Assembly (NCBI GenBank): GCA_945865325.1
Contig: CAMBFA010000001.1
Location: forward strand, 70,645 to 107,082
Source: Candidatus Kuenenia stuttgartensis
Lineage (GTDB): Bacteria; Planctomycetota; Planctomycetia; Pirellulales; UBA1268
DNA length: 36,438 nt
Direction: 5' to 3'
Made by a program: the position numbers and the translations under genes
Notes under the pieces: model-generated
What the model was told of the DNA's origin: nothing
Seen by the model: the letters and a program-made list of their open reading frames with translations, nothing else
The model's database searches: none
In this document: positions 8,501-15,268 of the stretch, in pieces
How the letters are laid out: every line of letters begins with the position of its first letter
Position numbering within the stretch: the stretch's first letter is position 1

Positions 8501-8816
8501 CGTGGCGGTCGAGCTCCATGGCGAGGTTGAGCGCCGTCTGGCCGCCGAGCGTGGGGAGGATCGCGTCGGGCTTCTCGATTTCAATGACCTTCTCGAGCAT
8601 CTGCCAGGTGAGCGGCTCGATGTAGGTCCGGTCGGCCGTGTCCGGATCGGTCATGATCGTGGCCGGGTTGGAATTGACGAGGACGACGCGGTAGCCATCC
8701 TCGCGCAGCGCCTTGCAGGCCTGGGTACCGGAGTAGTCGAACTCACAGGCTTGGCCGATGACGATCGGCCCGGAGCCGATGAGGAGGATCGTGTGGAGGT
8801 CGTCTCGGCGGGGCAT
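5535..8816 (-). CDS. carB: Carbamoyl-phosphate synthase, large subunit
   Basis: The 1093-residue ammonia/glutamine-dependent carbamoyl-phosphate synthase large chain feeds pyrimidine and arginine synthesis together with the small glutaminase subunit CarA (not in the window). Two homologous ATP-grasp halves are evident. The first opens with [20 protein letters not shown], the second with [20 protein letters not shown]. Each carries the NPR.SRSSAL / [10 protein letters not shown] type metal-binding block. The last ~140 residues form the MGS-like allosteric domain ([11 protein letters not shown] ... IFNTPRGKG). Length fits the family. The ATG at 8816, giving [12 protein letters not shown], is the natural start; a frame extending to 8897 adds only Pro/Ala-rich sequence. 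It is divergent from the AhpD gene. Confidence 0.97.
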   Translation of the reverse strand: MPRRDDLHTILLIGSGPIVIGQACEFDYSGTQACKALREDGYRVVLVNSNPATIMTDPDTADRTYIEPLTWQMLEKVIEIEKPDAILPTLGGQTALNLAMELDRHGVLARHGVEMIGAKADAIKRGEDREIFKETMRKISLETCRGRIVRSLSEAREVLAEVGLPAVIRPSFTLGGSGSGIAYNRDEFDSKVQRGIDLSPVGEVLVEESILGWKEYEMEVMRDADDNAVIICSIENFDPCGIHTGDSITVAPAMTLTDRQYQRMRDASFAVIRAIGVATGGSNIQFAVHPTNGRMIVIEMNPRVSRSSALASKATGFPIAKIAAKLAVGWRLHELPNDITRRTKACFEPSIDYVVVKVPRFAFEKFPEADSRLTTQMKSVGETMAIGRTFKEAFQKALRGLEVGAFGLGCDGKDLWGTPAEPSRDDIVAKISIPDPDRVWYLRYAFKAGMTLEEIYEATAIDRWFLDQILQIVEMEALLDSLGELAAVDDGLLRSAKQAGFSDRQLATLLGVAEMDVRDDRKRRGIVATYKSVDTCAAEFEAQTPYYYSSWEEEDETRPKAAGKKRVMILGGGPNRIGQGIEFDYCCCHASYALREMGIESVMVNSNPETVSTDYDTSDMLFFEPLTCEDVLNIADRIQPDGVIVQLGGQTPLNLARALSAAGLPIIGTSVDTIEQAEDREKFKALLERLELRQPACGIARTLEQARREVQRIGFPSLVRPSFVLGGRAMEICYDTAQFERYVAEAFAVAQGQPVLIDRFLEDAIEVDVDCIADGRDVIVAGVMEHIEEAGVHSGDSACCIPPHSLPEDVVAEIKKAAIGLARSLGVIGLMNVQFAVKREDGQPTLYVIEVNPRASRTVPFVAKATGLAVARVAVKVMAGVSLREQGIVADPVPSQFSVKESVFPFVKFAGVDIALGPEMRSTGEVMGVADRFSRAFAKSQLAAGILLPEKGTIFLSVASQQAKDQIVECARRLVAMGFELIATSGTARALTAAGIPVETVKKLQEGHPNLLDHLIDGRVHLIFNTPRGKGARTDEGRIRAASVLHGVPCITTLPAAEACVRAMEGMRTDPLTVQAIQDRFPVPDVAAEALKS

Positions 8817-8935
8817 GGAGGGATCCGGGCTCGGCGCCGGAGCAAAGGGGCGGGGGGCAACGGTTAGGGCCGGGGCAGGCTGCGGGCAAACGCGCAAACC
8901 CTACCATCCAGCCCGCCGATCCATCAACGAACGGC

Positions 8936-8941
8936 TACAAT
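8936..8941 (+). promoter_or_regulatory. Possible -10 box of the AhpD-peptidase-AAA operon
   Basis: TACAAT lies 56 bp before the AhpD start, in the 181-bp region between the divergent carB and AhpD starts. A convincing -35 box is not visible at 16-18 bp. A similar CTA-A-AT hexamer sits upstream of the PP2C gene, which makes it slightly more credible. Confidence 0.3.
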
Positions 8942-8997
8942 TCCCGGGCCCGGCGCGCCTGCCGCCCTCTCTGCCCGCTCCTCCTCCGGAAGCCCCC

Positions 8998-9537
8998 ATG
9001 TCGATCGCCACCCCCGCCCTTGACGCTCTCCGCGACACCCTCCCCGACGATCTCAAGGACATCCGCCTCAATCTGTCGAGCGTCCTCGCCGGCGAGAACC
9101 TCACCCCCGCCCAGGCGCTCGGCACGGCGCTCGCCTCCGCCCGCTTCCTCCGCTGCCACCCGCTCGTCGAGGCACTCCAGAGCGATTTGCAGGCCGGCCT
9201 GCCCGACGCCGCCGCGGCCGTGCTCTCCGACGGCGTGGCCGCCGCGGGGCTGATGGCGATGAACACCGTCTACTACCGCTTCCGCCACATGATCCACAAG
9301 GAGAGCTACGACGCCCGTCCGCCACGGCTGCGGATGAGCCGGATGATCCAGCCGGCGACGACGAAGCTTGACTTCGAGCTCATGAGCCTCGCCTGCGCGG
9401 CGCTGGCCGGCTGCGAGCTCTGTCTCCAGAACCACGAGAAGAGCCTCCTCCATGTCGGCGCCAGCGAAGATACCTGCCACGACGCGGTGCGGATCGCCGC
9501 CGTCGTCTCGGCCGTCGCCTGCGGGCTCCCGGCATGA
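8998..9537 (+). CDS. ahpD: Alkylhydroperoxidase AhpD
   Basis: A 179-residue, all-helical AhpD/carboxymuconolactone-decarboxylase fold protein. In the characterised mycobacterial enzyme it reduces peroxides or passes electrons to the peroxiredoxin AhpC. The active-site segment is CELCLQNHEKSL, with the redox pair C139 and C142, H146, and E127 twelve residues before the first Cys. These have the same spacing as the proton-relay residues of mycobacterial AhpD, but the His between the two cysteines is a Leu (L141). It is full-length, with both N- and C-terminal helical halves. No ahpC is present in the window, so its partner is unknown. The stop overlaps the next start (ATGA at 9534), making it the first gene of a coupled operon. 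Confidence 0.85.
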   Translation: MSIATPALDALRDTLPDDLKDIRLNLSSVLAGENLTPAQALGTALASARFLRCHPLVEALQSDLQAGLPDAAAAVLSDGVAAAGLMAMNTVYYRFRHMIHKESYDARPPRLRMSRMIQPATTKLDFELMSLACAALAGCELCLQNHEKSLLHVGASEDTCHDAVRIAAVVSAVACGLPA

Positions 9538-10808
9538 GTGCCGTGCGGAATCCGCCGCGGCAGGTCAGAGGCCTGGCGGCGCTCGGAGTGTGGCTTGCGC
9601 TCCTTGCCCCGGTGGCGATCGGCGCTGAGCCTCGCCCCACCACCGTCCGGCTCCAGGTGTTCAACCGTTCGGCCGAGCCGGCGGAGATCATCGCCTTCGA
9701 TGACGTTGGCGGCCGGACCGCGGCCGGCGAGGTCGCTCCCGGGGGCAACACGATCCTCGCCGCATCCCCCGGGCAGGCCTTTGCAATAGTCGGCCGCGAC
9801 TCCCGCGCCGAGGAGCACACCGTCGCCAGCCAGCCGGTGAAGGCCTTCGTGTTCCGGCCGGGCGAGGCCGGCGCCGCCGCCGTCGACGCGGCTGCCGGCG
9901 TGGGGCGTGTCATCCCCCCGCCGGCCGCGCTCAAGGTCGATCCCTTCCATGCGAAGTTCACCAGTGCCAATGGCTTTCCGATCGTCGCCTCGGCGGCCGT
10001 GAGCGACTTCGCCCTCCTCGAGGCGGCCTATCTCGTCGACGCCCTGCTCGCGGCCCGCCCCGACGTCCGCCAGGCGCTCATCGAATCAGGCGCGCGGCTG
10101 TGCATCCTCGGCCACGACGAATACACCACCGATCTCCCCGAGTTCGCCTTCCTCGCCGCCGCTGCGATGGAGGGATTTCCCGGCATCTCCGGCCGCGATT
10201 TCTGGGACGCCCGGGCCCGTGGCACCGGCGGCAGCGAGACCGATCCCTACAGCTCCTGTGGGGAGGAGAATCTCCTCGCCTACGACGGCGACCCCTACGC
10301 GGCTGAGTGCATCCTCATCCACGAGTTTGCCCACGTCATCCATCTGCGCGGAATGTCGAACGTCGATCCCTCCTTCGACGCCCGGCTCCAGGCCGCCTAC
10401 GACGCCGCGATGCGTGATGGCTTGTGGAAGGGGAAATACGCCGCGGTGAACCACCACGAGTATTTCGCCGAGGGGGTGCAGTGCTGGTTCGACAACAACC
10501 GCGTCAACGACCACGATCACAACCACGTCCATCTGCGGAGCGAGCTTGTCGACTACGATCCGCGCCTCGCCGCCCTCTGCAAGGAGGTGTTTGGCGACAC
10601 CGAACTGCGCTACACGAAGCCCGCCACGCGTCTGGGTGGCCATCTCGCCGGCTACGATCCTGCCACGGCCCCCCGCTTCCGCTGGCCCGAGCGGCTCGAG
10701 GCGGCCAAGCAAGAGATCCGCCGCGAGGCCGAGGCCCGCTCCGCCCGGGCGGCCGACGCCGAGCCATCCACCGACCCGCCTGCCCCTGCTCCCGAGGACC
10801 AACGATGA
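9534..10808 (+). CDS. Exported HExxH zinc-metallopeptidase-like protein with N-terminal beta domain
   Basis: 424 residues. A signal peptide is evident (about residues 10-31: GLAALGVWLALLAPVAIGAEP). Residues ~36-110 form a beta-rich module (LQVFNRSAEPAEIIAFDDVG ... GEVAPGGNT) whose pattern resembles the pVHL beta-domain fold. The rest holds HEFAHVIH (H263, E264, H267), the zinc-binding signature, followed about 45 residues later by NHHEYFAEGVQCWFDNN, where a Glu (E309 or E313) could be the third ligand. This arrangement recalls lethal-factor-like peptidases. The tail is charged and Pro/Ala-rich. It is expected to act outside the cytoplasm. It overlaps AhpD upstream and the AAA+ gene downstream by ATGA on both sides, so the three products are made together. 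Substrate unknown. Confidence 0.72.
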   Translation: MSAVRNPPRQVRGLAALGVWLALLAPVAIGAEPRPTTVRLQVFNRSAEPAEIIAFDDVGGRTAAGEVAPGGNTILAASPGQAFAIVGRDSRAEEHTVASQPVKAFVFRPGEAGAAAVDAAAGVGRVIPPPAALKVDPFHAKFTSANGFPIVASAAVSDFALLEAAYLVDALLAARPDVRQALIESGARLCILGHDEYTTDLPEFAFLAAAAMEGFPGISGRDFWDARARGTGGSETDPYSSCGEENLLAYDGDPYAAECILIHEFAHVIHLRGMSNVDPSFDARLQAAYDAAMRDGLWKGKYAAVNHHEYFAEGVQCWFDNNRVNDHDHNHVHLRSELVDYDPRLAALCKEVFGDTELRYTKPATRLGGHLAGYDPATAPRFRWPERLEAAKQEIRREAEARSARAADAEPSTDPPAPAPEDQR

Positions 10809-12142
10809 CCGCCGATCCCGCCGCCCCGAAATCGACCCGCACCGTCGACGAGATCCTCACTGCGGCCAGCGACGAGAGCCGAGCCGCGCTCAAGGTGCTC
10901 GGTGAGCTTGTCGGCAACGAGCCCGCCTCGGTGGCCACGCCGGCGCAGTTTGCCACGCGTCACCTCGGGATCGATCCGCTGGCGCTAGCGAGCACCCGGT
11001 TCACCGGCCCATCCACGTCGCTGGCGATCCTCGGCAACATGCTCCGCCTCGAGATCGCCAAGCATGGCGATGCCGTGATCATTGGCTCCCCCGGCGACGG
11101 CCTTCCCCCCACCTGGTCGCAACTCGACCTCGGCCTCGACGAGCACGGGGCCAACACCCAGGTGACGGTGCCGGGCCGGCTCGTCGCCTTCTTCCCCGCC
11201 GGCACGCTCGCCGCGAAGGGGCTCTGCGTCCTCGTCGACGATCGCCACTGGTCGCGGGAGTTTGCCATCCTCTCTTCGAACGCCGACAAGGGGGTCGCCG
11301 AAGCGCTCCTCGCCTCGTTCCGGGAGCGGCTCAAGTCGGGCGACAATCCTCTCCGCGGCCGCGTCCTCCAGGCGAGCGTCAACGACGGCTGCATCCGGGT
11401 CGGTGTCAGCCCGGCGATCGACAGCCGGCGCGAGGGGCTGATCCTCCCCGACGACCTGTGGCGCGAGATCGACGTCTTCCTGGCCGCCGCCACGACGCGT
11501 CGCGAGCTCCTCCGGTCGCTCGGCCTGGGAACGAGCCGCGGCCTCCTCATTGCCGGGCCGCCGGGCGTCGGCAAGACGCACCTCGTCCGCGTCATCGCCG
11601 CGAGCCTCGTCGGGCAGTACACGACGATCCTTGCCGATGCCACCTCGATGCGGCATGCCCTGGCCGATCTCTACGCCGAGAGCGACACCTTCGGGCCGAC
11701 GCTCATCGTCCTCGACGACATCGATCTCGTCCTCGGCCACCGTGACTCCGGCGGCGACAACACCGCCCTTGCCGACTTCCTCGCCACGCTCGACGGCGTC
11801 CGGCAGCGCGAGGACGTGCTCACGATCGCGACGACAAACGACCCCAAATCGCTCGACCCAGCGGCGCAGCGTTCGAGCCGGTTCGACATGGTCGTCACGC
11901 TGCCGATGCCCGACGCCCAGTCGCGGGCCCGGATCCTCGGCCGGCATCTCGAGCCGCTCGGGCTCTCGATCGATCTCCACGCCATGGCCGAGCATCTCGA
12001 GGGGGCAACCGGGGCCGACGTCCGCGAGGTGGTCCGCCGGGCGATCCTCGAGCATGGCAGCTCGTTCACCCAAAGTCAGCTCACCGACATCGCCCTCTCC
12101 GGCCGGTGGCGGGCCACCGTCAACCGGCGGAAGTATCTGTGA
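10805..12142 (+). CDS. AAA+ ATPase (first ATPase of the cluster)
   Basis: 445 residues. The C-terminal half is a single AAA+ module: Walker A GPPGVGKTH (251-259), Walker B LIVLDDID (300-307), sensor-1 IATTND (N345), and an arginine-finger region SSRFD (R359), then a helical lid. The N-terminal ~235 residues are a separate domain I do not recognise (blocks RLEIAKHGDAVIIG and LCVLVDDRHW). It is predicted to be cytosolic and to remodel or unfold a protein target. The ATG at 10805 overlaps the peptidase stop (ATGA), so it belongs to the AhpD-peptidase operon. It is distinct in sequence from the second ATPase at 13925. It is followed by a relic of that second ATPase type. Confidence 0.85.
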   Translation: MTADPAAPKSTRTVDEILTAASDESRAALKVLGELVGNEPASVATPAQFATRHLGIDPLALASTRFTGPSTSLAILGNMLRLEIAKHGDAVIIGSPGDGLPPTWSQLDLGLDEHGANTQVTVPGRLVAFFPAGTLAAKGLCVLVDDRHWSREFAILSSNADKGVAEALLASFRERLKSGDNPLRGRVLQASVNDGCIRVGVSPAIDSRREGLILPDDLWREIDVFLAAATTRRELLRSLGLGTSRGLLIAGPPGVGKTHLVRVIAASLVGQYTTILADATSMRHALADLYAESDTFGPTLIVLDDIDLVLGHRDSGGDNTALADFLATLDGVRQREDVLTIATTNDPKSLDPAAQRSSRFDMVVTLPMPDAQSRARILGRHLEPLGLSIDLHAMAEHLEGATGADVREVVRRAILEHGSSFTQSQLTDIALSGRWRATVNRRKYL

Positions 12143-12171
12143 GCGACGGGGCGACGGGTACCCCACGCGGG

Positions 12172-12279
12172 CCGACGATTCGAGAATCGCTCGCGACCGC
12201 CAACGTTAACCACCTCGATGCCAACAAAGACTGAATGGACGACGACATCCACGAGCAGATCGGAATCGGTCGACGATGA
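12172..12279 (+). pseudogene. 36-codon C-terminal relic of a duplicated TPR-AAA+ ATPase gene
   Basis: Read in frame, this stretch gives PTIRESLATANVNHLDANKD, a TGA, then MDDDIHEQIGIGRR and a final TGA that overlaps the next ATG. It aligns without gaps with the last 36 codons of the ATPase gene at 13925-15268 (PTTREWFATAKNHALYSNEG, then GMYDDILKYLGINRR, stop). In both places the terminal TGA overlaps a TPR gene start as ATGA. The DNA also aligns over the same length. The in-frame TGA sits where the intact gene has GGC. Upstream of 12172 the resemblance fades into the 29 bp after the first AAA gene. The simplest reading is that an ATPase-TPR pair was duplicated and this ATPase copy was almost wholly deleted. 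Confidence 0.75.
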
Positions 12280-13568
12280 GCCGGCACCGGGAACGAGCCC
12301 TGCTGCTGATGGACCGCAACCGGCCCGACGAGGCGATCAGGGAATTCCACGGGGCCCTGACGGAAGATCCGGTCGATGCTACGGCGCATGCCTGTCTGGC
12401 GATCCTGCACGCCCAGCGCAGGGCCTGGAAACAGGCCAATGACCATGCCCAGCAGGCCGTGGCCCTGTCCCCGGATCGAGCCTTCTCGCACAAGGCAATG
12501 GCGATCGTTTTCTTCCACCGCAATCGGTTCGATCAGGCCGCCTCGGTGATCACCGAGGCGATCCTTCTCGATCCGCACGATGCGGATTTGTTTCGCCTGT
12601 TGGCCGCCATCCACCTATCGACCGCTGACTACACGAAAGCCCTGAAAGCCACCGACGACGGCCTGGCAATCGATCCCGAGCACCCCGGCTGCACGACCTT
12701 GCGATCCCGGACGCTGTTGCTGCTCGGCGACCGTGAAGCCGCGGCCGCGACGATCGACGAGGCATTGCGGAGAAAGCCGGACGATTCGGCAATACACGCC
12801 ACTCAAGGATGGGCGATGCTGCACGCCGGCGATCCGCAGCGTGCCATCGCCCACTTTCGTGAAGCCCTGCGAACCGATCCGGAGGGCATGTACGCCCGCT
12901 TGGGCATCGTTGAGGCCCTCAAAGCCAGAAATCCGCTCTACCGCCGGCTCCTCATTTGTTTCCTCCGGATGGGAAAAACGCTCCCACTGGTGCGGTGGCT
13001 CCTGGTCGTGGGAGGGGCTGTTGCTGCCGAGGTTATCGCCGAGAGACCACCGACCAACCCCACCGAAGTCTGGATCATCGGCATCGTGCTCTCGATCTAT
13101 GGCGTCTTCGCCACTCTCACCTGGGTCGGCGACCCCGCGTTCGATCTTCTCCTGTTCCTCGATCCGGTCGGCCGGCACGCGCTCAGCAGGTCCCAGAGGA
13201 AGAGCGCGATCCTCTTCGGGACCCTGCTCACGGTGGCCCTGATTCCCGCCGCGGTCGGTATGGCCACAGGATCAACTGCGGCGATCGTGATGGCGATTCA
13301 ATGGGCCCTCACGGCCGTGGTCGCGACAACGATCCATGCCTGCGCCGACGGTTGGCCACGAGCGACGATGGTGGTCATCGTGGGCGGTGTCACAGCAACG
13401 GCCGTAATGTCGACGGCACTGCTGTTGGCAGGAACTTCGATCAGGATGAACTTCCGCGACATTCTCCAACTCGAACACGTGAACGGGTCGACTGGCGTAT
13501 TCTTCTTTTTCTGGTTCGTCGCGATGATCGTGTCGGTGTTCATGACCGGAAGGCGGGTCCGTCACTGA
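12276..13568 (+). CDS. TPR protein with polytopic membrane C-terminus (paralogue 1)
   Basis: 430 residues. The first ~225 form about six tetratricopeptide repeats (RPDEAIREFHGAL, DPVDATAHACLAIL, AWKQANDHAQQAVAL, DAADLFRLL-type units; the window reads PHDADLFRLLAAI). Then come YRRLLICFLRMGK and roughly five hydrophobic segments (around WLLVVGGAVAAEVI, EVWIIGIVLSIYGVFATL, AILFGTLLTVALIP, VGGVTATAVMSTALLL, VFFFFWFVAMIVSVF). The protein would therefore sit in the cytoplasmic membrane with a cytosolic TPR scaffold. It is a clear full-length paralogue of the protein at 15265-16557. Its ATG overlaps the TGA of an ATPase relic exactly as its sister overlaps the intact ATPase, so it has lost its coupled partner. 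Function unknown; TPRs suggest a binding platform. Confidence 0.85.
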   Translation: MSRHRERALLLMDRNRPDEAIREFHGALTEDPVDATAHACLAILHAQRRAWKQANDHAQQAVALSPDRAFSHKAMAIVFFHRNRFDQAASVITEAILLDPHDADLFRLLAAIHLSTADYTKALKATDDGLAIDPEHPGCTTLRSRTLLLLGDREAAAATIDEALRRKPDDSAIHATQGWAMLHAGDPQRAIAHFREALRTDPEGMYARLGIVEALKARNPLYRRLLICFLRMGKTLPLVRWLLVVGGAVAAEVIAERPPTNPTEVWIIGIVLSIYGVFATLTWVGDPAFDLLLFLDPVGRHALSRSQRKSAILFGTLLTVALIPAAVGMATGSTAAIVMAIQWALTAVVATTIHACADGWPRATMVVIVGGVTATAVMSTALLLAGTSIRMNFRDILQLEHVNGSTGVFFFFWFVAMIVSVFMTGRRVRH

Positions 13569-13924
13569 CCGTTGACGAGGGCAACTTCCTGCGGCGACAA
13601 GACCATGAGGAGACCGCGACGATGATGACAACCATGCTCCAAGCCCTTCGCCCCCTTGCGGCCCTCGCGATCTTTCTTTGGATGCTCGCCACCTCCCGCC
13701 GAGCATTCCGGGGAGCCCGCCTGGCACGCGATCCTCGGAGGCCGAAACCGAAGGCGTGCGATGCCGCATCGGGGGAAGTATCTTGTGTGGGGGGCTCACC
13801 CACCGCCCAGTGAGGGGACCGCCCCGCGAAACCGGATCGATGCCCCGGCCCCCCTCCGCGCCCGAAGGCCTCAAGGCCCCGGAAGCTCGCGGCAATTCCT
13901 TTCAGGACAGTGTCTCACCAACCC
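13569..13924. other. Intergenic gap between the TPR gene and the second ATPase gene
   Basis: This 356-bp gap holds one candidate small ORF (13622-13813) and otherwise no recognisable gene. Its last 110 bp are C-rich, with a short GGCCT-CA-AGGCC palindrome near 13866. No clear promoter or T-tract terminator is visible. The gap may mark the seam of the tandem duplication that produced the two TPR genes. Confidence 0.5.
13622..13813 (+). CDS. Small single-span membrane protein candidate
   Basis: A 63-residue frame starting MMTTMLQALRPLAALAIFL. A good ribosome binding site (AGGAG, 9 nt upstream) precedes the ATG. The N-terminal hydrophobic helix (about residues 5-23) is followed by an Arg/Lys-rich stretch (RRAFRGARLARDPRRPKPK), consistent with an N-out/C-in small membrane protein. 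No homologue is recognised. It lies between the first TPR gene and the second ATPase gene in the same direction, and could belong to the operon or be chance in high-GC DNA. Confidence 0.35.
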   Translation: MMTTMLQALRPLAALAIFLWMLATSRRAFRGARLARDPRRPKPKACDAASGEVSCVGGSPTAQ

Positions 13925-15268
13925 ATGGCTGCATCCGATCCACACGAGGCCTTCCGCGAGGCACTCGCCTGCTCCCCCGACAACATCCCTCTCCGCCGGC
14001 TCCTTGCCGATTCGCTCCTCGCCCACGGCCTCGCCGACGAGGCCGAAGTCGAATACCGCCGCGCCCTGGTCTTGGCTCCCACCGACGCCAACCTGCAACT
14101 CGGGCTTGTCCGCGCCTTTCTCCGCCAAGAGAAATCGTCAGCGGCCCTGGCGCTGATCGAGGCGATGGTGAAGCGCCCGGACGGACCGGCCGAGGTGTTT
14201 GTGATCCACGCCCGGCTGCTGGCAGCGCGGGGGGAGATCCCCGCCGCTATCGCCCAATACCGGCTCGGCATCGAACGGGATCCCGACGCCACCGACGCCG
14301 ACTTCGAGGCCCGGTTCGGCCTTGGCGTCCATGATGACGGCGGGGAGGTCTCGGAGGGGCGCGTCCGCGAACGCGAAGAGGACGGCCGGTTCGGGATCGA
14401 CGTCGAGCGGCCGCGGATCGGGTTCGCCGACGTTGGCGGGATGGACGACCTCAAGGAGGAGATCCGCCTCAAGATCATCCATCCGCTGGCCCATCCGGAT
14501 CTCTATCGGGCCTACGGAAAGCGGATCGGCGGGGGAATCCTCATGTACGGCCCGCCGGGCTGCGGCAAGACGCACCTGGCGCGGGCGACGGCAGGGGAGA
14601 TCAAGGCCGGATTTCTCTCCGTCGGCATCTCCGACATCCTCGACATGTGGATCGGGTCGAGCGAGAGGAATCTTCACGACGTCTTCGAGCAGGCCCGGGC
14701 GAACGCCCCGTGCGTCTTGTTCTTCGACGAGGTCGATGCCCTCGGCGCCCGCCGCAGCGACATGCTGCGCAGCGGCGGCCGGCACATCATCAACCAGTTT
14801 CTCGCGGAATTCGACGGCGCGAGCGCCTCGAACGACGGCGTCCTCATCCTCGCCGCCACGAACTCTCCCTGGCACGTCGACCCCGCCTTCCGCCGCCCCG
14901 GTCGCTTCGACCGCGTCCTCTTCGTGCCCCCTCCCGACACTCCTGCACGCGAACAGATTCTCGGGATCCTTTGCCGCGACAAGCCGGCCGCCGGCGCCGA
15001 CATGGCGGCCGTGGCCAAGAAGACCGCCGACTACTCCGGCGCCGATCTCAGCGCCGTGGTCGATCAGGCCGTGGAGGGCAAGCTCCGCGAGGCGATGAAG
15101 ACCGGCTCGATCAAGCAGCTCTCGACCGCCGATCTCCTCGCTGCCGCAGCGCGCCACAAGCCGACGACGCGGGAATGGTTTGCCACCGCCAAGAATCACG
15201 CCCTCTACTCCAACGAAGGGGGCATGTACGACGACATCCTGAAATATCTGGGGATCAACCGGCGATGA
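13925..15268 (+). CDS. TPR-AAA+ ATPase, Cdc48/Vps4-like class (second ATPase of the cluster)
   Basis: 447 residues. The first ~125 are TPR-like helices (EAFREALACSPDNIPLRRLLADSL, cut here; DEAEVEYRRALVLAPTDANL; AAIAQYRLGIERDP). A linker leads to a classical AAA module: FADVGGMDDLKEEI (167-180), Walker A GPPGCGKTH (209-217), Walker B LFFDEVDA (265-272), sensor-1 AATN (N313), and arginine fingers in RRPGRFDR (323-330). The module ends with YSGADLSAVVDQAVE, a typical AAA lid. The C-terminal tail GGMYDDILKYLGINRR resembles the C-terminal helix of Vps4-type ATPases. Such enzymes pull on proteins as hexamers. The ATG at 13925 is preferred to the GTG at 13910, whose AGGA is too close; neither has an ideal site. 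The stop overlaps the second TPR gene (ATGA). Confidence 0.87.
   Translation: MAASDPHEAFREALACSPDNIPLRRLLADSLLAHGLADEAEVEYRRALVLAPTDANLQLGLVRAFLRQEKSSAALALIEAMVKRPDGPAEVFVIHARLLAARGEIPAAIAQYRLGIERDPDATDADFEARFGLGVHDDGGEVSEGRVREREEDGRFGIDVERPRIGFADVGGMDDLKEEIRLKIIHPLAHPDLYRAYGKRIGGGILMYGPPGCGKTHLARATAGEIKAGFLSVGISDILDMWIGSSERNLHDVFEQARANAPCVLFFDEVDALGARRSDMLRSGGRHIINQFLAEFDGASASNDGVLILAATNSPWHVDPAFRRPGRFDRVLFVPPPDTPAREQILGILCRDKPAAGADMAAVAKKTADYSGADLSAVVDQAVEGKLREAMKTGSIKQLSTADLLAAAARHKPTTREWFATAKNHALYSNEGGMYDDILKYLGINRR

Noticed and set aside
5454-8867. 1137-codon open frame on the plus strand opposite carB
   Set aside because: carB is certain on the minus strand. The plus frame is His/Arg/Asp/Gly-rich, as expected from the complement of high-GC coding DNA, with no family motif.
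12956-13813. 285-codon frame ending at 13813
   Set aside because: Most of it lies out of frame inside the first TPR gene. Only the final part from the ATG at 13622, with its own ribosome binding site, is kept as a small ORF candidate.
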